NCBI GenBank assembly: GCA_910575555.1 | Contig: CAJTFX010000008.1 | Location: 152,930 to 216,929, forward strand | DNA from: Lachnospiraceae bacterium | Lineage (GTDB): Bacteria > Bacillota > Clostridia > Lachnospirales > Lachnospiraceae | Reading direction: 5' to 3' | DNA: 64,000 nt | Part shown: piece by piece, positions 50,444 to 59,685 of the stretch | How the letters are laid out: each line of letters begins with the position of its first letter | Position numbering within the stretch: position 1 is the stretch's first letter | Made by a program: the position numbers and the translations under genes | Notes under the pieces: generated by a model | What the model was told of the DNA's origin: nothing | Databases searched by the model: none | The model's input: the letters and a program-made list of their open reading frames with translations, nothing else

Positions 50444-51379
50444 ATGTCGCAGTTTAAAACAAGAATTACAGATCTGCTGCAGATAGAAGTTCCTGTGATT
50501 CAGGGCGGAATGGCATGGGTGGCAGAGCACCATCTGGCTGCCGCGGTATCTGCCGCCGGCGGTCTTGGAATTATCGGCGCCGCCAACGCTCCGGCAGACT
50601 GGGTAAGAGATGAAATCCGTAAGGCAAGAGAATTGACAGATAAACCAATCGGCGTAAATGTAATGCTTTTAAGCCCCTATGCAGATGAAGTGGCGCAGGT
50701 GCTTGTGGATGAAAAAGTGCCGGTAATTACCACCGGAGCAGGAAATCCGGGAAAATATATGGAAATGTGGAAAGCAGCCGGCGCAAAGGTAATACCGGTT
50801 GTGGCAAGCGTGGCATTGGCAAGGATGATGGAGCGGGGCGGTGCAGACGCAGTTATCGCAGAAGGGACAGAATCCGGCGGACACATCGGAGCAGCCACCA
50901 CCATGACACTGGTGCCCCAGGTTGTGGATGCAGTAACAGTGCCTGTGATAGCCGCAGGCGGAATCGGAGACGGGAGAGGAATGGCGGCGGCCTTTATGCT
51001 TGGGGCAGAGGCAGTGCAGCTTGGAACCCGGTTTGTAGTTGCAGAGGAATCCATCTGCCATCCCAATTATAAGGAACGGATTATCAAGGCGAAGGATATT
51101 GATTCCGCAGTAACGGGAAGAAGCCATGGACATCCCATCCGTCAGCTTCGCAACCAGATGACCAAAGAATACATACAGAAAGAACAGGAAGGGGTTCCCT
51201 TTGAAGAACTGGAGCTTTTAACTGTAGGCTCCCTGCGCAATGCAGTGATGGAGGGGGATGTGAAGCATGGAACTGTAATGGCAGGACAGATTGCAGGAAT
51301 GATCAAAAAAGAACAGACCTGCCAGGAGATTGTAGAAGAAATTGTGAAGGAAGCACAGGCTTTGATGCGAGGAGTATGA
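50444..51379 (+). CDS. fabK: Enoyl-ACP reductase II
   Basis: A 311-residue FMN-dependent TIM-barrel enoyl reductase. Motifs: VIQGGMAWVAEHHLAAAVS, AGGLGIIGAAN, GVNVMLLSPYADEV, VIAEGTESGGHIGAATTM and AAGGIGDGRGMAAAFMLGAE. It performs the last step of each elongation cycle in place of FabI, which makes the organism intrinsically less sensitive to FabI inhibitors such as triclosan (family knowledge). Gap to acpP is 3 bases. Confidence 0.94.
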   Translation: MSQFKTRITDLLQIEVPVIQGGMAWVAEHHLAAAVSAAGGLGIIGAANAPADWVRDEIRKARELTDKPIGVNVMLLSPYADEVAQVLVDEKVPVITTGAGNPGKYMEMWKAAGAKVIPVVASVALARMMERGGADAVIAEGTESGGHIGAATTMTLVPQVVDAVTVPVIAAGGIGDGRGMAAAFMLGAEAVQLGTRFVVAEESICHPNYKERIIKAKDIDSAVTGRSHGHPIRQLRNQMTKEYIQKEQEGVPFEELELLTVGSLRNAVMEGDVKHGTVMAGQIAGMIKKEQTCQEIVEEIVKEAQALMRGV

Positions 51380-51380
51380 T

Positions 51381-52313
51381 ATGAGAAAAATTGCTTTTAT
51401 TTTTCCGGGCCAGGGTGCGCAGTACACCGGCATGGGAAGGGATTTTTACGAGAATTTTGACAGGGCAAAAGAAGTATTTGCCATTGCAGGAAAAGTATCA
51501 GGAAGATCCATGGAAGAACTGATTTTCCGGGAAAATGAAGATCTTCATATTACAAAATATACGCAGATTGCAATGCTGACGGTGGAGCTTGCGATTTTAA
51601 GAGTATTGGAAGAAAAAGGCGTAACCTCTTTTGTAAATGCAGGTTTAAGTTTAGGAGAATATGCCGCGCTGACAGCGTCCGGCGGCCTGAGTATCCGCGA
51701 CGCCTTAGAGCTGGTGGTAAAACGGGGAGAATTTATGCAGGAGGCAGTTCCCACCGGCGGCGCAATGACGGCAGTGCTGGGCCTGGAGGCAGATGCAGTG
51801 GAAAAAATCTGTGAAGAAACAAAAGGAATCGTATCTGTGGCGAATTACAACTGTCCGGGACAGATTGTTATCAGCGGAGAAGAAAAAGCGGTAAATCAGG
51901 CAGCGGAAAAGATGAAGGAAGCCGGTGCAAAACGGTGCATGCCCTTAAAGGTCAGCGGGCCGTTCCATACCAGTATGCTTGAGGAAGCCGGAAAGAAACT
52001 GGCAGAAGAACTGGAGCATGTGACAGTGGGAGAGCTTACAGCTCCTTATATTTCCAATGTTACAGCGGAATACGTACTGGATCGGGAAGAGGTAAAAGGA
52101 TTGCTAAAGCGGCAGATTTCTTCTCCTGTGCGCTGGCAGCAGAGCGTGGAACTGATGGCGGCGGAAGGGGTAAATACCTTTATTGAAATCGGCCCCAAGA
52201 AAACGTTGTCCGGTTTTCTGAAAAAGATTGTGCCGCAGCTCGAAAGCTACCATGTGGAGACCGTGGAAGATATGGAAAAGCTTCTGGAAATACTGAAAAC
52301 AGATGCAAAATAG
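51381..52313 (+). CDS. fabD: Malonyl-CoA:ACP transacylase
   Basis: 310 residues. FPGQGAQYTGMGRDF opens the protein. The nucleophile Ser is in AGLSLGEYAAL, where the usual GHSxGE has Leu in place of His. QIVISGEEKAV and the catalytic His in VSGPFHTSMLEEA follow. It loads malonyl groups onto ACP. Starts 1 base after fabK. Confidence 0.95.
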   Translation: MRKIAFIFPGQGAQYTGMGRDFYENFDRAKEVFAIAGKVSGRSMEELIFRENEDLHITKYTQIAMLTVELAILRVLEEKGVTSFVNAGLSLGEYAALTASGGLSIRDALELVVKRGEFMQEAVPTGGAMTAVLGLEADAVEKICEETKGIVSVANYNCPGQIVISGEEKAVNQAAEKMKEAGAKRCMPLKVSGPFHTSMLEEAGKKLAEELEHVTVGELTAPYISNVTAEYVLDREEVKGLLKRQISSPVRWQQSVELMAAEGVNTFIEIGPKKTLSGFLKKIVPQLESYHVETVEDMEKLLEILKTDAK

Positions 52314-52329
52314 GAAGGCTGGAATTAAT

Positions 52330-53073
52330 ATGAGATTAGAAGGAAAAACAGCTCTGGTTACCGGAGCTTCCCGGGGAATCGGCAGGGCCATTGCCCTGAA
52401 GCTGGCAGCAGAAGGCGCCATGGTAATCGTAAATTATAACGGTTCCAGGGAGGCGGCAGAACAGGTGGTGGCTGAAATTCTGGAGCATGGAGGAAAAGCG
52501 GTAAGCTTCGGCTGCAGCGTGTCTGATCCCCAGGCGGTGGAAGCTATGATGAAGCAGATTATTTCAGAGCAGAAACGTTTGGATATCCTGGTGAATAATG
52601 CAGGAATTGCCAGAGACAACCTGATTCTTAAGATGAAAGAAGAGGAATTTGACGCAGTTCTTGATACGAATTTAAAAGGGGTATTCCATACCTGCAAACA
52701 TGCGGCAAGGCAGATGTTAAAGCAGAAATCAGGATGTATTGTAAATATTTCTTCCATTTCCGGCATTCTGGGCAATCCGGGACAGACGAATTATGCCGCT
52801 TCTAAGGCAGGAGTCATTGGGTTCACCAAATCATTGGCCAGGGAGCTTGCTTCCCGGGAGATCCGCGTCAATGCCGTAGCCCCTGGATTTATTGAAACAG
52901 AAATGACAGAGAAGCTTCCGGAATCGGCGGTTGAGGCCGGTAAAGCCCAGATTCCTTTCGGACGTTTCGGCAGAGCCGAAGAGGTGGCCAATGCAGTTTG
53001 CTTTTTAGTCTCTGAGGAAGCCTCTTATATTACCGGTCAGGTTTTGCAGGCAGACGGCGGCATGGGAATGTAA
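52330..53073 (+). CDS. fabG: 3-oxoacyl-ACP reductase
   Basis: A 247-residue short-chain dehydrogenase. NADPH motif TGASRGIGRAI at residues 12-22, NNAG, the catalytic Ser in VNISSISG, Tyr and Lys in YAASKAG, and the C-terminal ITGQVLQADGGMGM. The start at 52330 (RLEGKTALVTG) is chosen over the frame opening at 52303 inside fabD because it matches the family N-terminus. Confidence 0.95.
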   Translation: MRLEGKTALVTGASRGIGRAIALKLAAEGAMVIVNYNGSREAAEQVVAEILEHGGKAVSFGCSVSDPQAVEAMMKQIISEQKRLDILVNNAGIARDNLILKMKEEEFDAVLDTNLKGVFHTCKHAARQMLKQKSGCIVNISSISGILGNPGQTNYAASKAGVIGFTKSLARELASREIRVNAVAPGFIETEMTEKLPESAVEAGKAQIPFGRFGRAEEVANAVCFLVSEEASYITGQVLQADGGMGM

Positions 53074-53086
53074 GGAAGGAGCAGGA

Positions 53087-54328
53087 ATGAGAAGAGTTGT
53101 AGTTACCGGTATGGGCGCTGTTACGCCCATCGGATTAAATACAGAAGAATTTTGGGAAGGTCTGAGAGAAGGGAAAACCGGATTCAGCGAGATCACCCAG
53201 TTTGATACAACAGATTTCAAAGTAAAGGTGGCGGCAAGCGTCAAAGGCTTTGAAGGAAAGAACTATATGGATGTGAAATCTGCCAAGCGTATGGAATTGT
53301 TCTGCCAGTATGCAGTTGCGGCTGCAAAAGAGGCTTTGGAACAGTCCGGCATTCAGATGGAACAGGAAGATCCTTACCGGGTAGGCTGCGCCATCGGTTC
53401 CGGCGTGGGAAGTCTGCAGGCCATGGAACGGGAGCATAAGAAAATGCTGGAACGGGGGCCGGGCAGAATCAATCCGCTTCTGGTTCCTCTGATGATTACC
53501 AATATGGCGGCAGGAAATGTTTCTATCCAGTTTGGATTAAAAGGAAAAAGCCTGAATGTGGTAACTGCCTGCGCCACTGGCACCCACTCCATCGGAGAGG
53601 CATTCCGCACCATCCAGGCAGGAGACGCAGACGTGATGGTGGCCGGAGGAACAGAGAGCGCCATTACACCCATTGGAATAGGCGGATTTACAGCACTGAC
53701 AGCATTATCCTCCAGTAATGATGTGAACCGGTGCTCCATTCCTTTTGACAAAGACCGCAGCGGATTTGTCATGGGAGAAGGAGCCGGGGTTGTAGTTTTG
53801 GAAGAATTAGAACATGCCAAAAAGCGCGGCGCCCATATTCTGGCGGAACTTGCAGGATACGGAGCCACCAGTGACGCTTATCATATCACTTCTCCGGCAG
53901 AGGACGGCATGGGAGCTGCCATGGCAATGCAGTATGCCATAAGAGATGCAGGCGCGTCGCCAGAAGAGATTGAATATATCAATGCCCACGGCACCAGTAC
54001 CCATCACAACGATTTGTTTGAGACAAGAGCCATCAAACAGGTTTTTGGAGAACATGCATATCAGATGAAAATTAATTCGACCAAATCCATGATTGGGCAT
54101 CTGCTTGGAGCGGCCGGCGCAGTGGAAGTAATTGCGTGTATTCTGCAAATGCAGCATGAGTATATCCATGCAACCGTGGGATTGCAGGAATCAGAGGAAG
54201 AATTAGATCTGGATTATATGAAAGGCAGCGGAATAGACAAAAAGTTTCATTATGCTTTAACAAATTCACTGGGCTTTGGAGGACATAATGCCAGCCTTCT
54301 GGTGAAAAAGTTTGAAGAACAGGAGTAA
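53087..54328 (+). CDS. fabF: 3-oxoacyl-ACP synthase II
   Basis: A 413-residue condensing enzyme. Active-site Cys in VVTACATGTHSIGEA near residue 164, His in NAHGTSTHHND near 304 and His in KSMIGHLLGAAGA near 340; RRVVVTGMGAVTPIG opens the protein. It extends acyl-ACP with malonyl-ACP. No fabH (initiation synthase) is in the operon. Confidence 0.96.
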   Translation: MRRVVVTGMGAVTPIGLNTEEFWEGLREGKTGFSEITQFDTTDFKVKVAASVKGFEGKNYMDVKSAKRMELFCQYAVAAAKEALEQSGIQMEQEDPYRVGCAIGSGVGSLQAMEREHKKMLERGPGRINPLLVPLMITNMAAGNVSIQFGLKGKSLNVVTACATGTHSIGEAFRTIQAGDADVMVAGGTESAITPIGIGGFTALTALSSSNDVNRCSIPFDKDRSGFVMGEGAGVVVLEELEHAKKRGAHILAELAGYGATSDAYHITSPAEDGMGAAMAMQYAIRDAGASPEEIEYINAHGTSTHHNDLFETRAIKQVFGEHAYQMKINSTKSMIGHLLGAAGAVEVIACILQMQHEYIHATVGLQESEEELDLDYMKGSGIDKKFHYALTNSLGFGGHNASLLVKKFEEQE

Positions 54329-54332
54329 AGAT

Positions 54333-54785
54333 ATGGAATTTGATAATCTTGTGAAATTGATTCAGGCAGTTTCCGAATCAGAGCTGACCCGGTTCTCCTA
54401 TGAAGAAAACGGGGTGTCCATTTCCATGAAAAAGGATAAGAAGCAGAAGCTGGTCACCATCAATAATGTGGCGGAGACGGCAGGAAGCGGGGCGCCGGTT
54501 CTTACGGCGGCGGAAATGCCGGCAGGTCAAAATGCAGCCCCGCAGACAGAGGGAAATGTGGTAAAATCTCCGTTGGTGGGAACCTTCTACAGCGCGCCGG
54601 GACCGGAAGCAGAGCCCTTTGTGAAGGTGGGAGATCCCGTGTCCAAAGGCCAGGTGCTCGGCATTGTGGAGGCCATGAAGCTGATGAATGAAATTGAAAG
54701 TGATTACGACGGCATTGTCAGGCAGATCCTGGTTTCCAATGAGGACGTCATTGAATATGGCCAGCCGTTATTTGTCATTGGGTAA
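54333..54785 (+). CDS. accB: Biotin carboxyl carrier protein of acetyl-CoA carboxylase
   Basis: A 150-residue protein: an N-terminal helical segment (FDNLVKLIQAVSESELTRFS), an Ala/Pro/Gly linker, and a biotinyl domain from about residue 75 with the biotin-accepting Lys in VEAMKLMNEI. The start at 54333 follows CAGGAG at the end of fabF. Confidence 0.95.
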   Translation: MEFDNLVKLIQAVSESELTRFSYEENGVSISMKKDKKQKLVTINNVAETAGSGAPVLTAAEMPAGQNAAPQTEGNVVKSPLVGTFYSAPGPEAEPFVKVGDPVSKGQVLGIVEAMKLMNEIESDYDGIVRQILVSNEDVIEYGQPLFVIG

Positions 54786-54868
54786 ACCATAATTTCAGCA
54801 TAAATGCAATCAATGAAATTCAGATGATATGAAATTTGGATGATATTAAATTGTCAGGAGGGACTGTT

Positions 54869-55297
54869 ATGTCACTGATGGGAACAAAGGAGATTATGGA
54901 AATTATTCCGCACCGTCAGCCGTTTTTACTGATCGATACGATAGAGGAGTTAGAACCGGGAAAACGGGCAGTGGGGAAAAAATGCGTCACCTATAATGAG
55001 CCGTTTTTTGCAGGTCATTTTCCAGGAGAACCGGTAATGCCGGGAGTGCTGATTGTGGAGGCTCTGGCTCAGACCGGAGCGGTTGCCATTTTAAGCCAGC
55101 CGGAGTTCAAGGGGAAAACAGCTTATTTCGGAGCTATCAACAATGCCCGGTTCAAACAGAAGGTAGTTCCGGGGGATGTGCTGACACTGGAACTGGAAAT
55201 TGTAAAGCAAAAAGGGCCGGTAGGCGTGGGAAGCGCGAAAGCCACGGTAAACGGGAAAGTTGCCGTCGCTGCAGAACTTACCTTCGCTGTAAATTAG
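54869..55297 (+). CDS. fabZ: 3-hydroxyacyl-ACP dehydratase
   Basis: A 142-residue hot-dog fold dehydratase. The catalytic His is in [20 protein letters not shown] (His49-type) and the Glu in the following helix; [11 protein letters not shown] is the N-terminal block. AGGAGGGACTGTT fixes the start at 54869; the in-frame ATG at 54836 has no ribosome site. Confidence 0.95.
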   Translation: MSLMGTKEIMEIIPHRQPFLLIDTIEELEPGKRAVGKKCVTYNEPFFAGHFPGEPVMPGVLIVEALAQTGAVAILSQPEFKGKTAYFGAINNARFKQKVVPGDVLTLELEIVKQKGPVGVGSAKATVNGKVAVAAELTFAVN

Positions 55298-55343
55298 AAC
55301 AGAAAACGAAAGCCTTTTTTTTAAAGTTAAAGGAGCATTTTAT

Positions 55344-56717
55344 ATGTTTCAGAAAATATTAATTGCCAACCGGGGAGAAATTGCTGTGCGGATTATCCGT
55401 GCCTGCAGGGAAATGGGAATCCTTTCGGTTGCAGTATATTCAGAGGCAGACCGGGAATCGCTGCATACACAGCTTGCAGACGAAGCAGTCTGCATCGGGA
55501 AAGCTCCGGTGGCAGACAGCTATTTAAATATGGAGCGTGTCTTAAGCGCAGCCATTGCCACCAAAGCCCAGGCGATTCATCCGGGATTTGGATTTTTGTC
55601 AGAAAACGAACATTTTGCAGCCATGTGTGAAAGCTGCGGCATTGCATTTATCGGCCCTTCCGGCGACATCATCGGAAAGATGGGCAATAAATCACAGGCA
55701 AGGCTGACCATGATGGAAGCAGGGGTTCCGGTGGTACCTGGAACGAAAGAGCCGGTGTATGAATGGGAACGGGGCCTGGAGCTTGCAAAAGAGATAGGAT
55801 TTCCGGTGATGATCAAGGCTTCCTCCGGAGGCGGCGGAAAGGGAATGCGGATTGCCGCAGACCTTTCGGAATTTGAGAATCATTTCCGCCTGGCGCAGCA
55901 GGAATCCATCAATGCTTTTGGGGACAATACCATGTATATTGAGAAATACATCGAAGAACCCAGGCATATTGAGATACAGATCCTTGCGGATAAATTCGGA
56001 AACGTACTCTGGTTAGGGGAACGGGACTGCTCCATTCAGAGACGCCATCAGAAAATGATAGAAGAGTCCCCCTGCGCCATTATGACAGATGATCTGCGTC
56101 AGCGCATGGGTGAGACAGCGGCCCTGGCAGCGAAAGCCGCCCATTATGAAAATGCAGGAACCATAGAATTTTTGCTGGATAAGCACATGAATTTCTATTT
56201 TATGGAGATGAATACCAGAATTCAGGTGGAGCATCCGGTGACAGAGATGGTGACAGGAATTGATTTGGTGAAAGAACAGATTCGGATTGCGGCGGGAGAG
56301 CCTCTGCATCTGCGTCAGGAGGACATTGTGCTGAAAGGCCATGCCATTGAATGCAGGATTAATGCAGAAGATCCGGAGCGGAATTTCATGCCCTGTCCGG
56401 GAACTGTGAAAGATCTGCATTTTCCGGGAGGAAACGGCGTCCGCATTGAATCCGCTCTGTATAACGGATATACTATTCCGCCTTTTTACGATTCCATGGT
56501 GGCCAAAGTGATTGTCCATGGAGAGAACAGGGCAGACGCCATCCGGAAAATGCGCAGCGCGCTGGGGGAAGTGGTGGTGGACGGAATCACCACAAATCTG
56601 GACTTTCAGTACGATATGTTAGACCATCCGGTATTTTTGTCAGGAAATATCACCACACATTTTATTCCGGAATATTATGAATCACAGGAAAGTAGGGAAA
56701 TAGATGCTGAAGTTTAA
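55344..56717 (+). CDS. accC: Biotin carboxylase subunit of acetyl-CoA carboxylase
   Basis: A 457-residue ATP-grasp enzyme. [20 protein letters not shown] opens it; the glycine-rich loop is [52 protein letters not shown] and [14 protein letters not shown] follow. Normal length. It carboxylates biotin on AccB. Its end overlaps the accDA start by 14 bases. Confidence 0.96.
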   Translation: MFQKILIANRGEIAVRIIRACREMGILSVAVYSEADRESLHTQLADEAVCIGKAPVADSYLNMERVLSAAIATKAQAIHPGFGFLSENEHFAAMCESCGIAFIGPSGDIIGKMGNKSQARLTMMEAGVPVVPGTKEPVYEWERGLELAKEIGFPVMIKASSGGGGKGMRIAADLSEFENHFRLAQQESINAFGDNTMYIEKYIEEPRHIEIQILADKFGNVLWLGERDCSIQRRHQKMIEESPCAIMTDDLRQRMGETAALAAKAAHYENAGTIEFLLDKHMNFYFMEMNTRIQVEHPVTEMVTGIDLVKEQIRIAAGEPLHLRQEDIVLKGHAIECRINAEDPERNFMPCPGTVKDLHFPGGNGVRIESALYNGYTIPPFYDSMVAKVIVHGENRADAIRKMRSALGEVVVDGITTNLDFQYDMLDHPVFLSGNITTHFIPEYYESQESREIDAEV

Positions 56718-58389
56718 AAAGACCGGTTCTGTGTTTACTTCTGCAAAAGAGCCAACCGTACCCGAAGGGTTATGGATCAAATGCGAGGGCTGCGGAGAAC
56801 TTCTCTACAAAGAGGATGTAAGGCAGAATCATTATGTTTGTTATAAATGCGGAAAATATTTCCGCGTCAGCACCAAGAAACGTCTGCGTATGGTGGCGGA
56901 TAAAGGCACTTACGAGAAATGGGACGAAGGAATCGAAAATAAAGATCCCCTGGAATATCCGGAATATCAGGAGAAAACAGCTTCCCTGAAAGAGCGTTAC
57001 CGGATTGACGAGGCTGTTACCTGCGGTAAATGCACCATTCACGGAGAACAGGCTGTGGTGTGTGTCTGCGACGGACGGTTTTTGATGGGCAGCATGGGCT
57101 ATGTGGTGGGGGAAAAGATTACCAGGGCAGTGGAACGCGCCACCGAAGAATACCTGCCGGTGATTATTTTCACCTGTTCCGGCGGAGCCAGAATGCAGGA
57201 GGGAATGGTTTCCCTGATGCAGATGGCCAAGACCTCTGCTGCGCTGAAACGTCATTCTGAAGCGGGGCTTCTTTACGTTTCTGTCCTGACCGATCCCACC
57301 ACCGGAGGCGTTACCGCCAGTTTTGCCATGCTGGGAGATATTATTCTGGCGGAACCGGGGGCATTGGTGGGATTTGCAGGCCCAAGGGTAATTGAACAGA
57401 CCATACGCCAGAAACTGCCGGAAGGATTTCAGCGGGCAGAATTTCTGTTAGAGCATGGACTGATTGACAATGTGGTAGAACGGGAAGATTTGAAAGAAAC
57501 GCTGGTGAAGCTGATTGTGATGCACCGGCGGGTAGAGCCGAAAGAGGCGCTGATTCCAAACCGCAGAAAACATGCCAGGGAAGCAGACGGCTCCAGACGC
57601 TATGACAGAGTATCAGCCTGGGAACGTGTTCTGCGCGCCAGAGCCCAGGACAGACCGGGAGCATTGGAGTATATACAGGAGATTTTCACAGATTTTACAG
57701 AGCTTCACGGAGATCGCCACTTTGCGGACGACGGAGCCGTGGTAGGCGGGATCGGATACCTGGACGGCTGTCCGGTAACCGTAATCGGACAGCAGAAGGG
57801 CAAAACTACCAGAGAAAACATTACCAGGAATTTCGGAATGCCCTCTCCGGAAGGATACCGGAAAGCGCTGCGCCTGATGAAGCAGGCAGAAAAATTCCGC
57901 CGTCCCATTATTTGTTTTGTGGACACGCCGGGCGCTTTCTGCGGCATGGAAGCAGAGGAACGGGGACAGGGAGAAGCCATTGCAAAAAATCTTTTTGAAA
58001 TGTCTGATCTGAAGGTTCCTGTTTTAAGCATTGTCATCGGAGAAGGAGGCAGCGGCGGAGCTCTTGCTCTTGCAGTGGGAAATGAGGTGTGGATGATGGA
58101 GAATTCCACCTACACCATTCTTTCACCGGAAGGATTTGCCTCCATTATGTGGAAGGATGCTTCCAGAGCGCCGGAGGCGGCGGAACAGATGCGCGTAACA
58201 GCGGAAGATTTAAAGGAACTTGGAATTATTGAAAAGGTGATTCCGGAGCCTCAGCCGGCAAATCCCCAGAATGCGGCAAAAATTGCAGAAACCATGCAGG
58301 AGGAAATCCGCAGATTTCTCCATCAGTATCTGCCCATGGAGGGAGAGAAACTGGCCAAACAGCGGTATGAAAGGTTCCGGAATATGTAA
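56704..58389 (+). CDS. accDA: Fused acetyl-CoA carboxylase carboxyltransferase (beta + alpha)
   Basis: 561 residues joining the two subunits that are normally separate accD (about 290) and accA (about 260-320). Residues 1-280 are beta: zinc ribbon [10 protein letters not shown]...CYKCGKYF (two CxxC pairs), then [20 protein letters not shown] and [19 protein letters not shown] biotin/acyl site ([12 protein letters not shown]). A linker around 280-310 (Arg/Lys rich) leads to alpha: [55 protein letters not shown] and [16 protein letters not shown]. It transfers the carboxyl group from biotin to acetyl-CoA. No stop or start separates the halves. Confidence 0.94.
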   Translation: MLKFKKTGSVFTSAKEPTVPEGLWIKCEGCGELLYKEDVRQNHYVCYKCGKYFRVSTKKRLRMVADKGTYEKWDEGIENKDPLEYPEYQEKTASLKERYRIDEAVTCGKCTIHGEQAVVCVCDGRFLMGSMGYVVGEKITRAVERATEEYLPVIIFTCSGGARMQEGMVSLMQMAKTSAALKRHSEAGLLYVSVLTDPTTGGVTASFAMLGDIILAEPGALVGFAGPRVIEQTIRQKLPEGFQRAEFLLEHGLIDNVVEREDLKETLVKLIVMHRRVEPKEALIPNRRKHAREADGSRRYDRVSAWERVLRARAQDRPGALEYIQEIFTDFTELHGDRHFADDGAVVGGIGYLDGCPVTVIGQQKGKTTRENITRNFGMPSPEGYRKALRLMKQAEKFRRPIICFVDTPGAFCGMEAEERGQGEAIAKNLFEMSDLKVPVLSIVIGEGGSGGALALAVGNEVWMMENSTYTILSPEGFASIMWKDASRAPEAAEQMRVTAEDLKELGIIEKVIPEPQPANPQNAAKIAETMQEEIRRFLHQYLPMEGEKLAKQRYERFRNM

Positions 58390-58415
58390 CATGCCCAAAG
58401 CTACAGGAGGAAATC

Positions 58416-59516
58416 ATGAGCAGACCATTGGTAATCAGAGATTTAAAGGCAGAGCTTCCTGTTATACAGGGAGGTATGGGCGTGGGAGTCAGCCTGGCCG
58501 GCCTGGCCGGAGCTGTGGCAAAATGCGGCGGGATAGGAGTTATTTCCACGGCCCAGATTGGTTATCAGGAGCCGGAATTTGATAGGCATCCCATCGAGAC
58601 CAACTTAAAAGCAATCAAAACCCAAATCAGCCGTGCAAAGGAAATTGCAGAAGGCGGGATTGTGGGCGTAAATATTATGGTGGCCACCAGGCGGTACGGG
58701 GATTATGTCCGCGCTGCTGCAGAAGCCGGAGCGGATTTGATTATTTCCGGCGCAGGTCTGCCTGCGGAGCTTCCCGCTCTTGTGGAACCCTTTCAGACAA
58801 AGATAGCCCCTATCGTATCTTCCCGGAAATCGGCGTCAGTGATCTGTAAGATGTGGGATCGGAAATACAGGCGGTGCCCGGATCTTGTGGTCATTGAAGG
58901 GCCGAAAGCAGGAGGGCACCTGGGATTTTCCCTGGATGAATTAGAGCATATTCAGCCAGAGGACTATGAATCAGAAATCAAACAAATCCTGGAACTGGTT
59001 GGTCAGTACAGTGAAAAATATCAGTACCATATTCCGGTGGTGGTGGCCGGAGGGATTTATGACGGGGAGGATATGAAACGTATCCTGGAACTGGGCGCAG
59101 ACGGCGTGCAGGTGGCTACCCGTTTTGTAACTACCTGGGAATGCGACGCCAGTCAGCCCTACAAAGACGCATATCTGAAGGCCGGGAAAAATGATATTCA
59201 GATTGTAAAAAGTCCTGTGGGTATGCCGGGACGGGCCATCCGCAATGCATTTATCAAAAAAACAGAGGAACAGGCGGCAGGAGCATCCCTGTTGGAGCAT
59301 GGAAGGCCTTTGGAGGAAGCCAGGGAATGGAATTGCCATCAATGCCTGGAAAAATGCAATCCAAAAGAAATTCCTTATTGTATCACAGATGCATTAATTC
59401 ATGCAGTCAAAGGAAATACAGATCATGGCCTGGTGTTCTGCGGCGCCAACGCATGGCGGGCAGAAAAAATGGAACATGTGTCTGAAATCATGAAAGAATT
59501 CTCACAATTTTTGTAA
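58416..59516 (+). CDS. FabK-like / nitronate monooxygenase-family flavoprotein
   Basis: 366 residues, FMN TIM-barrel of the NPD/FabK family. VIQGGMGVGVSLAGLAGAVA, CGGIGVISTAQIGY, GVNIMVATRRYGDYV, VIEGPKAGGHLGFSLDE and VAGGIYDGEDMKRILELGAD are visible. A Cys-rich C-terminal stretch CHQCLEKCNPKEIPYC is not found in the fabK of this operon. It is 26 bases after accDA with AGGAGG. It may be a second enoyl reductase or a separate oxidoreductase; the family is hard to split by sequence. Confidence 0.82.
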   Translation: MSRPLVIRDLKAELPVIQGGMGVGVSLAGLAGAVAKCGGIGVISTAQIGYQEPEFDRHPIETNLKAIKTQISRAKEIAEGGIVGVNIMVATRRYGDYVRAAAEAGADLIISGAGLPAELPALVEPFQTKIAPIVSSRKSASVICKMWDRKYRRCPDLVVIEGPKAGGHLGFSLDELEHIQPEDYESEIKQILELVGQYSEKYQYHIPVVVAGGIYDGEDMKRILELGADGVQVATRFVTTWECDASQPYKDAYLKAGKNDIQIVKSPVGMPGRAIRNAFIKKTEEQAAGASLLEHGRPLEEAREWNCHQCLEKCNPKEIPYCITDALIHAVKGNTDHGLVFCGANAWRAEKMEHVSEIMKEFSQFL

Positions 59517-59565
59517 AAATATAAAACTCCTGGAAAAATATCTTTCCAAAACCCTTAGAAGTTGC

Positions 59566-59571
59566 TATAAT
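59566..59571 (+). promoter_or_regulatory. Extended -10 promoter of the GH13-like gene
   Basis: TGC-TATAAT, 115 bases before the gene, after the fatty-acid operon; a weak TGGAAA/TTTCCA hairpin (59531-59548) lies just upstream. Confidence 0.4.
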
Positions 59572-59685
59572 GAAAAAGAAGCATAGAAATTGTTCATGAA
59601 CCTGTTCCGTAGAGTCAATTCTCATACGGAACAGGGAAGAGACAGGACGTTACAGAAAGAGGAAGAGACATCAAGGGAGGCATAT

